Assembly: GCA_902766745.1 (NCBI GenBank)
Contig: CACXES010000119.1
Span: forward strand, 1 to 39,450
Reading direction: 5' to 3'
Source of the DNA: an uncultured Ruminococcus sp.
GTDB taxonomy: Bacteria > Bacillota > Clostridia > Monoglobales > Monoglobaceae
Length of the DNA stretch: 39,450 nucleotides
Shown: positions 15,511 through 23,301 of the stretch, piece after piece
Position numbering within the stretch: position 1 is the first letter of the stretch
How the letters are laid out: the number at the start of each line of letters is the position of its first letter
Translations under genes and position numbers: made by a program
Notes under the pieces: model-generated
Told to the model about the DNA's origin: nothing
What the model saw: the letters and a program-made list of their open reading frames with translations, nothing else
Databases searched by the model: none

Positions 15511-16248
15511 TTACTGCTTTTTTCTGCAGCCGTCTATCTGAATATTCTGTCCGGATATGTAGCTTGCTTCATCGCTTGCCAGAAAACATATAAGGTTAGC
15601 ATTTTCCATATCTGTACTGGTTCTGCCCATAAACGAAAGCTCACTTTTTTCATAGTAATCCATATCTCCGTTTTCACTTGGGCTTACACTGCCCGGTGAT
15701 ATGGAATTAACAAGCACACCTTTATCTGTAACCTCTTTCGCAAGTGCTTTTGTCATTGAAATCAATGCACCTTTGGTTGCTGAATAATGTACCATGTTTG
15801 CATTGCCGTACACACCTGCAACAGACGATACATTTATAATCCTGCCATAACCGTTCTCAAGCATTTTGGGCAGAACTGATTTTGTGCAATAAACAACGCC
15901 CATGATATTAACATCAATAAATTTACGCCACTCATCAGAGGATATATCTGTAAAAGGTGCCCGGCATCTCCACAAAGCGGCATTGTTGATGAGTATATCT
16001 ATTTTGCCAAATACACTTTCTGCCTCTTTGACAGCGGCATAAACTCTTTCCTCATCACTGACATCACATTGAAAGATGAGTACATTTTTCGTATACGTCT
16101 CTATTTCTTTTTTTATATCTTCAAGCTTTTCTTTATCAATGTCCACAAGAACAAGGTTTGCCCCGTTCTGCGCAAATTTAATTGCCGACGCACGGCCTAT
16201 TCCGACAGCCGCACCTGTGATAAGTGCTGTTTTATCCGTAAATTTCAT
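15511..16248 (-). CDS. short-chain dehydrogenase/reductase
   Basis: This 245-residue classical SDR has the cofactor motif TGAAVGIG at 11-18, the acidic VDID near 35-38 that favours NAD, and the structural NNAA at 88-91. The catalytic set is Asn114, Ser142, Tyr155 and Lys159 (YSATK). The C-terminus ISGQNIQIDG is standard for the glucose dehydrogenase/3-oxoacyl reductase cluster. It probably oxidises a ring or chain hydroxyl of the island's substrate. It is the third gene of the SDR operon, 23 bases after the dehydroquinate-dehydratase-like gene. The unusual SPSENGD in the substrate loop gives no direct clue to the substrate. Confidence 0.85.
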   Translation of the reverse strand: MKFTDKTALITGAAVGIGRASAIKFAQNGANLVLVDIDKEKLEDIKKEIETYTKNVLIFQCDVSDEERVYAAVKEAESVFGKIDILINNAALWRCRAPFTDISSDEWRKFIDVNIMGVVYCTKSVLPKMLENGYGRIINVSSVAGVYGNANMVHYSATKGALISMTKALAKEVTDKGVLVNSISPGSVSPSENGDMDYYEKSELSFMGRTSTDMENANLICFLASDEASYISGQNIQIDGCRKKQ

Positions 16249-16271
16249 TATTTTAACTCCATCTAATAATT

Positions 16272-17027
16272 TTATTCCATATTATCTCTTATCATCTTTA
16301 TTTTTTTCAAAATCGGTTGTACAGGTGTTGCAAGTTTATCATATTCATGAACGCACAGATACATACAGCAGCCGAGCTCTCCTCCTATACGCCGTAAAAT
16401 TCCGCATTCACCGCCGCATAAAAACAAAAACGGGATTTTGAGATTTTCCTTAAGCATATTTATAATCTTAAGGTTTTCAAGCTGCTGCTCCATCGTATCC
16501 GCACCGGTTACTATTTTGCATATATCTGCGCCGCGGCTCTGATGCTCAAGTGCAATTTCAAGAACTCTTTCTGCCGGGATATATTTTAATACGTGCGAAG
16601 ACATCAGAACCTTTGTACCCTTGTCATGAATTTTCCTTATAAGCTCCTTTTGCTTTTCTATCGCCGTTTTATCAACCGCAACCTCGTCGGGCTGTCTGTC
16701 AAAGTAATCTCCCATTACATCACACAAATCCGCTCCACAGTCTGCAAACTCAAGTAGTTCCTCCGCCAGAGTGTCATCCGCCTTACCCTCGTTGTGTCCG
16801 CCGCGATAATTTGTTACGTACACCGGCTTATCCTTGGCATATGAAAACAAATCCTTGTAAACCTCTTTTGTTCTGAATTCGCCCTTCATCTGCTCGAACT
16901 GCATTCCGAAAGCCTCCGCTCCCTCAGGAACCGACTTGTCAATAAGCTCTTTTATTCTGTCGGGATTGTCTGCCTGAACCATAACTGTGAGCAAAGCTTT
17001 ATTATTCTCAAAAAAAGACCCCTTCAT
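16272..17027 (-). CDS. divergent type I 3-dehydroquinate dehydratase-like aldolase
   Basis: This 251-residue (beta/alpha)8 protein resembles type I dehydroquinate dehydratase (AroD), which dehydrates through a Schiff base. By hand alignment to AroD, the catalytic His145 (MSSHVLKYIP) and Schiff-base Lys171 (ADICKIV) are present. Arg75 (NYRGG), Arg213 (ILRRIGG) and Gln237 (ATPVQP) also correspond to substrate-contact positions. In contrast, the glutamate and arginine of the EWR segment near residues 40-46 of AroD are replaced (AFGMQFEQM), so the substrate may differ from dehydroquinate. The ATG at 17027 was chosen; a TTG nine bases earlier lies too close to the GGGAGG site. It starts two bases after the upstream SDR stop. 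It could act in quinate/shikimate breakdown or on another cyclic hydroxy-ketone. Confidence 0.72.
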   Translation of the reverse strand: MKGSFFENNKALLTVMVQADNPDRIKELIDKSVPEGAEAFGMQFEQMKGEFRTKEVYKDLFSYAKDKPVYVTNYRGGHNEGKADDTLAEELLEFADCGADLCDVMGDYFDRQPDEVAVDKTAIEKQKELIRKIHDKGTKVLMSSHVLKYIPAERVLEIALEHQSRGADICKIVTGADTMEQQLENLKIINMLKENLKIPFLFLCGGECGILRRIGGELGCCMYLCVHEYDKLATPVQPILKKIKMIRDNME

Positions 17028-17029
17028 AA

Positions 17030-17788
17030 TCAGCAATTCCTCCCTGCTGCGTTTCTTCCGCCGTCAATCATGATATTTTCTCCGTTTATAAATTGTCCCT
17101 TCTCGGACGCCACAAATAAAATCAAATCGATAATTTCCTGCGGCTCTGCGGCTCTGCCCATAGGTGTTCTCATATTTGCCATAGCCGCTCTTGTAAGCAC
17201 CGGACCCGGCGAAACGCAGACGCATCTTATATTATGCGATGCGCCATACTGTGAAATTGATTTCGTAAGACCGTACATCAAACCTGCTTTCGCTGTGGGA
17301 TAATCCATACCCTGTCCGTCTCCTTCTGCACCGGAGATTGAACCGATATTAATGATTAAGCCGCTCTCCTGCTTTCGCATCTGTTTTAAAACAGCGTGAG
17401 CAAAATAAAACGGCCCCTTTAGGTTTACATCAAGGCCCCAATCAAAGACTTCAATCGGCACATCGGGAAAATCCGCCTCCCAGCCAACATTCAGCATCCG
17501 CCTTGCAGTGCCCCCTGCAAAGTTTGCCATAATGTCAATACTGCCGAAGACTTCAACCGCCTTATCTCTTGCGGCACATACCTGCTTATAATCTCTCACA
17601 TCGCATATTACGCCTATTGCTTTGCCGCCTACCTTTTCGTTGATTTCGTTGACCTTTTCGCCGAGAACCTTCTCGTTGACGTCACACATAACAACGTTGC
17701 CGCCAAGCTCCGTAAAATTCTGCGCAAACAAAAGTCCCATGCCCGACGCCGCACCTGTCGATATTGCCGTCTTTCCCGTAAAATCCAT
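17030..17788 (-). CDS. short-chain dehydrogenase/reductase
   Basis: This 252-residue classical SDR has the nucleotide motif TGAASGMG at 11-18, an acidic CDVN near 35-38 indicating NAD preference, and the unusual NFAGG (89-93) in place of the common NNAG. Catalytic residues are Asn122, Ser150, Tyr163 and Lys167 (YPTAK). The insertion GWEADFPDVPIEVFDWG near 102-118 is longer than usual and probably shapes the substrate pocket. It ends INGENIMIDGG. As the first gene of a three-gene operon with the dehydratase-like enzyme and a second SDR, it probably makes the ketone on which the dehydratase acts. Cofactor choice and order of steps are inference. Confidence 0.85.
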   Translation of the reverse strand: MDFTGKTAISTGAASGMGLLFAQNFTELGGNVVMCDVNEKVLGEKVNEINEKVGGKAIGVICDVRDYKQVCAARDKAVEVFGSIDIMANFAGGTARRMLNVGWEADFPDVPIEVFDWGLDVNLKGPFYFAHAVLKQMRKQESGLIINIGSISGAEGDGQGMDYPTAKAGLMYGLTKSISQYGASHNIRCVCVSPGPVLTRAAMANMRTPMGRAAEPQEIIDLILFVASEKGQFINGENIMIDGGRNAAGRNC

Positions 17789-17819
17789 ATTATCACCTTC
17801 CGTAAGATTTTATGAATAC

Positions 17820-17847
17820 ATTATAATAAATCCCGAATTTATTGCAA
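17820..17847 (-). promoter_or_regulatory. promoter of the SDR/dehydratase operon
   Basis: On the minus strand TTGCAA (17847-17842) and TATAAT (17825-17820) are separated by 16 bases, about 30 bases before the first gene. The weak -35 box suits activation by the divergent AraC regulator. Confidence 0.6.
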
Positions 17848-17899
17848 TGCAAAAAACGATACTACTTTGATATTTCCGATACTTTTTTTAGCTTTTGCC

Positions 17900-17928
17900 T
17901 TGAATATTTTGAAATAAAAGTGTATAAT
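17900..17928 (+). promoter_or_regulatory. sigma-A promoter of the second AraC gene
   Basis: TTGAAT (17900-17905) and TATAAT (17923-17928) are separated by 17 bases. The start codon follows about 30 bases downstream. Confidence 0.7.
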
Positions 17929-17957
17929 AAATAAAAAAACATACGGGAGTGTTTATT

Positions 17958-18716
17958 ATGGATAAGCTTACCAAAATAATTGTGACGGATATTAGAGAGC
18001 TCTTTACAGTTACCTCGCCCAAGGGAAGATATGAAAAAATACAAAACAGGAAAAGCTATGGCCTGTCCTTTTGTGCGGATGGGCAAATAACGTACACCCT
18101 CGAAGGTGAAAACACCGTTTCCGACAGGGAACATGCCATTATCCTTCCTCAGGGACAAACCTATACTCTTCATGGAGACAAAACCGGAGTTTTCCCGGTT
18201 ATCAACTTTACCTGCGCAGGGCTTTTATGTGACAAGATCACCGCATTTCCGATACAAGATCCGGAGCTGTACATAAAGGACTTTGAACAAATGAAGGCTC
18301 TGTCACTTTTTGAGGAAAACAGAATAGAAATTATGAGTATTTTCTATCATATGCTTCACCGTCTGTCTGCACAAAGCTCGTTGAGCAACACGCTTATGCC
18401 GGCGATAAAATATCTTGAAGAAAATTACAGTAATCCAAACCTGACAAATTCCGATTTGGCACAGCAATGCAGTATCAGCGAAATATATTTCAGACGCATC
18501 TTCACCGAGCATTACAATGTCACGCCCAGGCAATTCATAATTGATGTACGCATCAACAGAGCAAAGCAGCTCTTAGCGGATGGAGCTTTAAAAATCTGCG
18601 CCGTAGCCGAACGCTGCGGCTTTTCAAACCAATATCACTTCTGCCGCGTATTCAAGGAAAAAACAGGTCTGACACCCACTGAATACATGAAGCAAAATCG
18701 GACTTATAAAATATAA
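17958..18716 (+). CDS. AraC-family transcriptional regulator
   Basis: This 252-residue regulator has an N-terminal cupin sensor (about 1-130, with HAIILPQGQTYTLHGDKTG). The C-terminal double helix-turn-helix includes LTNSDLAQQCSISEIYFRRIF and CGFSNQYHFCRVFKEKTG, ending in LTPTEYMKQ. The start is the ATG at 17958 with GGGAG eight bases upstream, rather than the GTG at 17949 inside that site. It is divergent from the SDR/dehydratase operon, its likely target. Having a second AraC so close to the one at 14753 suggests the two operons respond to related but different signals. Confidence 0.87.
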   Translation: MDKLTKIIVTDIRELFTVTSPKGRYEKIQNRKSYGLSFCADGQITYTLEGENTVSDREHAIILPQGQTYTLHGDKTGVFPVINFTCAGLLCDKITAFPIQDPELYIKDFEQMKALSLFEENRIEIMSIFYHMLHRLSAQSSLSNTLMPAIKYLEENYSNPNLTNSDLAQQCSISEIYFRRIFTEHYNVTPRQFIIDVRINRAKQLLADGALKICAVAERCGFSNQYHFCRVFKEKTGLTPTEYMKQNRTYKI

Positions 18717-18819
18717 ACCCATAAATTCCGGGTCGACACTCCTTATCACCGTCTCGGCTCTGCAAGCATTGAATTACATATATTTTTACATCTCGATAAA
18801 TTTACTCTGCTTAAAACAC

Positions 18820-18848
18820 TTGACATCCGAGTGACATTATGGTAAAAT
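18820..18848 (+). promoter_or_regulatory. sigma-A promoter of purF
   Basis: TTGACA (18820-18825) and TAAAAT (18843-18848) are separated by 17 bases. The predicted transcript starts near 18855, only a few bases before the leader hairpin. Confidence 0.75.
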
Positions 18849-18860
18849 AGAAAACTGTAA

Positions 18861-18906
18861 GGCAAAGACGTCTTGTTATGGGACGTCTTTGCCTTTTTCA
18901 TTTTTT
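18861..18906 (+). terminator. terminator-like hairpin in the purF leader (attenuator candidate)
   Basis: GGCAAAGACGTC (18861-18872) pairs perfectly with GACGTCTTTGCC (18882-18893) across a 9-base loop and is followed directly by U-rich tracts (TTTTTC, then ATTTTTT). This is a complete intrinsic terminator lying between the purF promoter and its start codon. If active, it would end most transcripts at about 45 nucleotides. No alternative antiterminator pairing is visible, and there is no purine-riboswitch-sized aptamer upstream, so any control would need a protein or another trigger. It could also be the terminator of a tiny RNA. Confidence 0.65.
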
Positions 18907-18925
18907 ACACAAGGAGAATGATATA

Positions 18926-20359
18926 ATGTTTGGAGAGATACACGAGGAATGTGGCGTATTCGGCGTATTCGGTCAGAGTGACGGAAACGCAAAGGCAACC
19001 GTGCTAAGCGGTCTTTATGCCCTGCAGCACCGCGGCGAAGAGGGCTGCGGCATATCGGTGAACGACGATGGAGTATTCAAGACCCACAAGGATGTCGGAC
19101 TTTTGAGCGAGGTCTTTACACCGACCGTAATGGACAGCCTCGGAAGCGGAACAATCGCAGTCGGACACACACGCTACGGAACCACAGGCTCCAACAGTGC
19201 CATGAATTGTCAACCCATTTTTGTTCGGCACATAAAGGGTTCAATGGCTCTCGTTCACAACGGAAATCTGACCAATGCCTCCGTCCTGCGCCGCAAGCTT
19301 GAGCTTGAAGGTGCCATATTCCACACTACCGTGGATTCTGAGATTATTGCCTATATGATAACAAAGGAAAGACTGCTCTGCGGCTCGGTAGAAGAAGCGA
19401 TTGAGGCTGCCATGCGCAAGCTTGACGGTGCATATTCGCTTATAATAATGTCACCGCAGAAGCTTATCGCCGTTCGTGACAGACTCGGCATGCGGCCTCT
19501 CTGCTACGGACGGCGCAATGACGGAAGCTTTGTTATTGCATCCGAAAGCTGTGCTCTCGGCTGTGTCGGTGCGGAGTTTGTCCGCGACATAGAACCAGGA
19601 GAAATTCTCGTATTCGACAAAGGTGGAATTCGTTCAATCAGAACCCACTGCGGCTGCAGCAGGCACGCTATCTGTCTTTTTGAATACATATACTTTGCCC
19701 GCCCCGACTCAGTTGTGGACGGTATGTCTGTTCAGGCAGCACACCACCTGGCAGGGAAATTCCTTGCAGACGAGCATCCCGTGGATGCCGATGTGGTTAT
19801 CGGCGTTCCCGATTCCGGCATTGACGCCGCTATCGGATACTCACGGCAGTCCGGCATAATGTATGGTACCGGCTTTGTAAAAAACAAGTACATCGGCAGA
19901 ACCTTTATCACTCCCGGTCAGTCCGACCGTGAGGCAAAGGTCAAAATAAAACTCAGTCCAATTGCCGAGACGGTGCGCGGCAAGCGAGTGATTATGATCG
20001 ACGATTCCATTGTCCGCGGAACCACCAGCCGCAGCATAGTTCATATGCTCCGTGACGCCGGTGCAAAGGAGGTTCATATCCGCATTTCCTCTCCGCCGTT
20101 CCTGCACCCATGCTACTACGGTACAGACGTAGATTCCAAAAACGGGCTTATTGCGTGTAACCACTCCACATATGAAATTGCCGAAATGCTCGGTGCCGAC
20201 AGTCTCGGGTACTTAAGCCTTGAGCACGCCGTGAAGCTTGCCGGCAGTGCCTCGGAGCAATGCTGTACGGCTTGCTTTTCCGGCGACTATCCCACCGCTG
20301 TCCCTGATGTCGGCGAGAAGGATAAATTTGAACATAAAATCTCAGAAAAAGATGAATAA
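18926..20359 (+). CDS. purF: amidophosphoribosyltransferase
   Basis: PurF makes 5-phosphoribosylamine from PRPP and glutamine, the first step of purine synthesis. The 477-residue protein starts at the ATG at 18926 (AAGGAG upstream). An in-frame ATG at 18878 lies in the leader hairpin and is rejected. A short propeptide (MFGEIHEE) precedes Cys9, the N-terminal nucleophile exposed after self-cleavage, followed by CGVFGVFG. The glutaminase half has LQHRGEEG and HTRYGTTG. The PRPP loop is VIMIDDSIVRGTT. Cysteines in CSRHAICLFEYIYFARPDS and CCTACFSGDYP match the 4Fe-4S cluster of the Bacillus-type enzyme. No other purine genes adjoin it. Confidence 0.95.
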   Translation: MFGEIHEECGVFGVFGQSDGNAKATVLSGLYALQHRGEEGCGISVNDDGVFKTHKDVGLLSEVFTPTVMDSLGSGTIAVGHTRYGTTGSNSAMNCQPIFVRHIKGSMALVHNGNLTNASVLRRKLELEGAIFHTTVDSEIIAYMITKERLLCGSVEEAIEAAMRKLDGAYSLIIMSPQKLIAVRDRLGMRPLCYGRRNDGSFVIASESCALGCVGAEFVRDIEPGEILVFDKGGIRSIRTHCGCSRHAICLFEYIYFARPDSVVDGMSVQAAHHLAGKFLADEHPVDADVVIGVPDSGIDAAIGYSRQSGIMYGTGFVKNKYIGRTFITPGQSDREAKVKIKLSPIAETVRGKRVIMIDDSIVRGTTSRSIVHMLRDAGAKEVHIRISSPPFLHPCYYGTDVDSKNGLIACNHSTYEIAEMLGADSLGYLSLEHAVKLAGSASEQCCTACFSGDYPTAVPDVGEKDKFEHKISEKDE

Positions 20360-20389
20360 AATTCCATTAATCAAAATTTCATAATATGA

Positions 20390-20418
20390 TTGATTTTTAT
20401 GATGTTTTATGTTAAAAT
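20390..20418 (+). promoter_or_regulatory. sigma-A promoter of the siroheme reductase/ABC importer operon
   Basis: TTGATT (20390-20395) and TAAAAT (20413-20418) are separated by 17 bases, just after the purF stop and about 40 bases before the first start codon. It gives the operon its own promoter, independent of purF. Confidence 0.6.
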
Positions 20419-20456
20419 ATCTGTGTTTGATAGTTTTACAAAAGGGAGTTTTTATC

Positions 20457-21374
20457 ATGGACATAGAAATTAAAAATTTAGGCGAAAAGATACCGGATGA
20501 TGAGATAAAGAGAGTAAAGGCCCTCGGCTGTCTTTGGGACAAGCGTTATAACGATGTATTTAATGTTCGGGTTATAACCAAAAACGGGAAGCTTAAATCG
20601 GCTGAGCTTCGCACCATAGCCGATGCGGCGGCACGCTTCGGCAGCGGTGAAATCACCATGACAAGCAGATTAACCCTTGAAATACAGGGGGTACGCTTCG
20701 ATGATATCGAGCCTCTGAGGGAGTATCTGGCACAGCAAGGTCTTGAGACCGGCGGCACCGGCGCAAAGGTTCGTCCGGTTGTCTCCTGCAAGGGCACAAC
20801 ATGTCAGTATGGGCTTATTGACACCTTCTCTTTAAGCTCAAAAATACACGATAAATTCTATAAGGGTTATCGTGAGGTTGCCCTGCCGCACAAGTTCAAG
20901 ATAGCTGTCGGCGGCTGTCCGAACAACTGCGTTAAGCCGAATCTGAATGACGTGGGCATCATGGGACAAAGAGTTCCCGATTTCGATTTATCCAAGTGCC
21001 GCGGCTGCGGTAAATGCAGAATTGAGCTGACCTGTCCTGTCAAGGCATCTCGGGTTGTGGACGGTAAGCTTTTCTCCGATCCCGAAATCTGCAATCACTG
21101 CGGACGCTGCAAGAACAAATGCCCCTTCGGTGTCACAACAAAATATACCGATGGGTATAAGGTATTCCTCGGCGGTCGCTGGGGCAAAAAATTTGCCTTC
21201 GGAAAGCCTCTCGAAAAGATATTTACCGATGAAAATGAGGTTGTCGATGTGGTGGAACGTGCAATATTGCTTTTCCGTGATGAAGGCATAAAGGGCGAAA
21301 GATTTGCCGATACTATTGCACGGCTCGGTTTCGATTATGTACAGAGCAAGCTCCTCGCACCCGAGGTCGTGTAA
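20457..21374 (+). CDS. small siroheme and ferredoxin-type reductase (nitrite/sulfite reductase family)
   Basis: This 305-residue protein contains one nitrite/sulfite reductase module. A ferredoxin-like half domain (about 1-100, with TMTSRLTLEIQGV) precedes the siroheme-4Fe-4S cysteines Cys111, Cys116, Cys154 and Cys158 (CKGTTC and CPNNC). Two ferredoxin clusters follow: Cys181/184/187/193 and Cys212/215/218/222. The protein is compact, like the AsrC-type anaerobic sulfite reductase subunit, but no AsrA or AsrB neighbours are present. The start is the ATG at 20457 with AAGGGAG upstream. It is the first gene of an operon with a FecCD-type importer, so it may reduce a substrate delivered by that importer. 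Sulfite or nitrite reduction cannot be excluded. Confidence 0.75.
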   Translation: MDIEIKNLGEKIPDDEIKRVKALGCLWDKRYNDVFNVRVITKNGKLKSAELRTIADAAARFGSGEITMTSRLTLEIQGVRFDDIEPLREYLAQQGLETGGTGAKVRPVVSCKGTTCQYGLIDTFSLSSKIHDKFYKGYREVALPHKFKIAVGGCPNNCVKPNLNDVGIMGQRVPDFDLSKCRGCGKCRIELTCPVKASRVVDGKLFSDPEICNHCGRCKNKCPFGVTTKYTDGYKVFLGGRWGKKFAFGKPLEKIFTDENEVVDVVERAILLFRDEGIKGERFADTIARLGFDYVQSKLLAPEVV

Positions 21375-21392
21375 AATTCGGAGGATAAATAC

Positions 21393-22322
21393 ATGAAAAA
21401 ATTATCCGCGGCAGCTTTGTTGCTTACCTTACTCACCGTGCTTCTCTGCAGCTGCGGTACTGACAGTGCGTCCGAATCCGGATACACCTTCACCGACGAC
21501 CTCGGCCGCACAGTCACGGTTACATCGCACAACAGAACCGCAGTTCTTCTTGGGAGCTATGCCGATATGTGGTGCTTAGCAGGCGGAAGCGTGTGTGCCT
21601 CCGCCGATGACGCATGGGAGGATTTTAATCTTGACATGCCGTCCGACGCCGTCAACCTTGGCGGCACTAAAAATCTGAGCTTTGAGGGTCTTCTCTCCGC
21701 AAGGCCGGATTTTGTTTTGGCAAGCACAAATACGCCTCAGCACCTCGAATGGCAGCAGAATCTCGAAAACGCAGGTATAACTGTGGCGTACTTCAACGTT
21801 TTAGGTTTTAACGATTACCTCAGAATGTTCAAGATCTGCACAGATATAACCGGAAATCATGAGGCATATGACATATACGGAACACAGCAGAAGGCAAAAA
21901 TAGATGAAATTATTGACCGGAATGCGGACAAGCCTGCTCAGCGTGTATTGGTTCTTCGCGTGTCCGCAGGCAGTATTCGTGCGAAAAACAGCGAGGGCAC
22001 CGTTCTGGGTGAAATGCTATCCGACTTCGGCTGTGAGAACATCGCCGACAGCGATAAGTCACTGCTTGAAAACCTTAGCACAGAGAGCATAGCTCTTGCA
22101 AATCCCGACAGAATATTTTTGGTTCAGGTTGGCGATGACCTTGAAGGTACTCGCAGAAACGTAGAAAATATGTTTGCCGAAAATCCGCTTTGGGGGACGC
22201 TTGACGCTGTTAAAAATAATCGTGTTCACTATATGGAAAAGCGGCTTTATAACCTGAAGCCCAATGCACACTGGGCAGAGGCATACGAAAAGCTGGAGGA
22301 AATTTTATATGCACAGCAATAA
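21393..22322 (+). CDS. ABC importer substrate-binding lipoprotein (iron-chelate/cobalamin type)
   Basis: This 309-residue protein has a lipoprotein signal peptide: hydrophobic core, lipobox LCSC and acylated Cys21. The mature part follows the FepB/BtuF fold: YTFTDDLGRTVTV, LSFEGLLSARPDFVLA, a long central helix around residues 150-180, and LSTESIALANPDRIFLV. Such proteins capture siderophores, haem or corrinoids outside the membrane. It begins 18 bases after the reductase gene and overlaps the permease start by 14 bases. The ligand cannot be told from the sequence. Confidence 0.85.
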   Translation: MKKLSAAALLLTLLTVLLCSCGTDSASESGYTFTDDLGRTVTVTSHNRTAVLLGSYADMWCLAGGSVCASADDAWEDFNLDMPSDAVNLGGTKNLSFEGLLSARPDFVLASTNTPQHLEWQQNLENAGITVAYFNVLGFNDYLRMFKICTDITGNHEAYDIYGTQQKAKIDEIIDRNADKPAQRVLVLRVSAGSIRAKNSEGTVLGEMLSDFGCENIADSDKSLLENLSTESIALANPDRIFLVQVGDDLEGTRRNVENMFAENPLWGTLDAVKNNRVHYMEKRLYNLKPNAHWAEAYEKLEEILYAQQ

Positions 22323-23301
22323 GTATTTTGCTCCTGTACTGTGGGGCAGTATGTTTCTGTGTGCTGCCGCTGCGGTGCTGAGTCTCTGCATCGGCAGCAT
22401 ATGCATATCGCCTGTCGGCATAATCAGGGAATTAGCCGGCGGCGGTATGGCATCTAATATAATCAAGTATTCACGCCTGCCGCGCACCCTTGCCTGTATG
22501 ACCGCAGGAGCAGGGTTGGCCGCCGCAGGAGCGGTTCTGCAGCGAGTATTGGCGAACAAGCTTGCATCTCCGAGCATTATCGGCATAAACGCCGGTGCAG
22601 GTCTGGGAGTTACCATCTGCTGTGCTCTCGGTGTTCTTTCAGGCTGGATGCTTTCTCTGTCCGCTTTTTTCGGCAGCCTTGTCACCGTTGCACTGATTTC
22701 CGTATTCTCCGGCAGGGGTGGTATCTCCAAAACAACGGTCATTCTCGGCGGCGTGGCTTTAAACAGTATTTTAAATGCCGCCTCAGAATCAATAACCGTT
22801 TTAAATCCCGATGTTTCAATAATGACCTCCGAATTCCGCATAGGCGGATTTTCTTCGGTTTCGGCATCTAAGCTGCTGCCTGCAGCGGCTCTGATTATCC
22901 TTGCACTTATAGCTTTATTTACACTGTTTAACGAACTCGACATTTTATCTCTCGGTGACGAAAACGCCCATGCGGTCGGCCTTCCCGCCAAGAAATACCG
23001 CGCTTTATTTTTGTGTCTTTCCGCACTTTTATCCGGTGCCGCTGTTAGCTTCGCCGGACTTTTAGGCTTTGTCGGGCTTATTGTACCACATTTAGTCAGA
23101 CGCCTCGTCGGAAGCGAAAGTCGACACCTTCTGCCCGTTTCTGTCTTTACCGGCGCAGGCTTTGTGACCCTCTGTGACCTTGCGGCGCGGACGCTGTTTC
23201 TGCCCTATGAGCTTCCTGTTGGAATAATTATGTCTATTATCGGCGGTCCGGTATTTATATGGCTGATAATCCGATTCAAGGGAGGACACAGCAATGATTG
23301 A
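22309..23301 (+). CDS. FecCD-family ABC permease
   Basis: This 330-residue membrane protein has about ten hydrophobic segments and the motifs of the FecCD/BtuC family: RLPRTLACMTAGAGLAAAGAVLQ near the N-terminus, LASPSIIGINAGAGLGV, and GFVGLIVPHLVRRLVG, the loop that docks with the ATPase. It forms the homodimeric channel for iron-siderophore, haem or corrinoid uptake. The start was moved to the ATG at 22309 because GGAGGAAA lies just upstream; the longer frame from 22264 has no such site. It overlaps the lipoprotein gene by 14 bases and the ATPase gene by 8. Confidence 0.9.
   Translation: MHSNKYFAPVLWGSMFLCAAAAVLSLCIGSICISPVGIIRELAGGGMASNIIKYSRLPRTLACMTAGAGLAAAGAVLQRVLANKLASPSIIGINAGAGLGVTICCALGVLSGWMLSLSAFFGSLVTVALISVFSGRGGISKTTVILGGVALNSILNAASESITVLNPDVSIMTSEFRIGGFSSVSASKLLPAAALIILALIALFTLFNELDILSLGDENAHAVGLPAKKYRALFLCLSALLSGAAVSFAGLLGFVGLIVPHLVRRLVGSESRHLLPVSVFTGAGFVTLCDLAARTLFLPYELPVGIIMSIIGGPVFIWLIIRFKGGHSND

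Noticed and set aside
18826-18925. Purine riboswitch upstream of purF
   Set aside because: The leader is too short between start site and terminator hairpin, and no three-way junction aptamer can be drawn.
22305-22991. 228-codon minus-strand frame inside the FecCD permease gene
   Set aside because: The plus-strand permease is certain and the antisense frame has no ribosome site or recognisable motif; high-GC hydrophobic genes often leave such open antisense frames.
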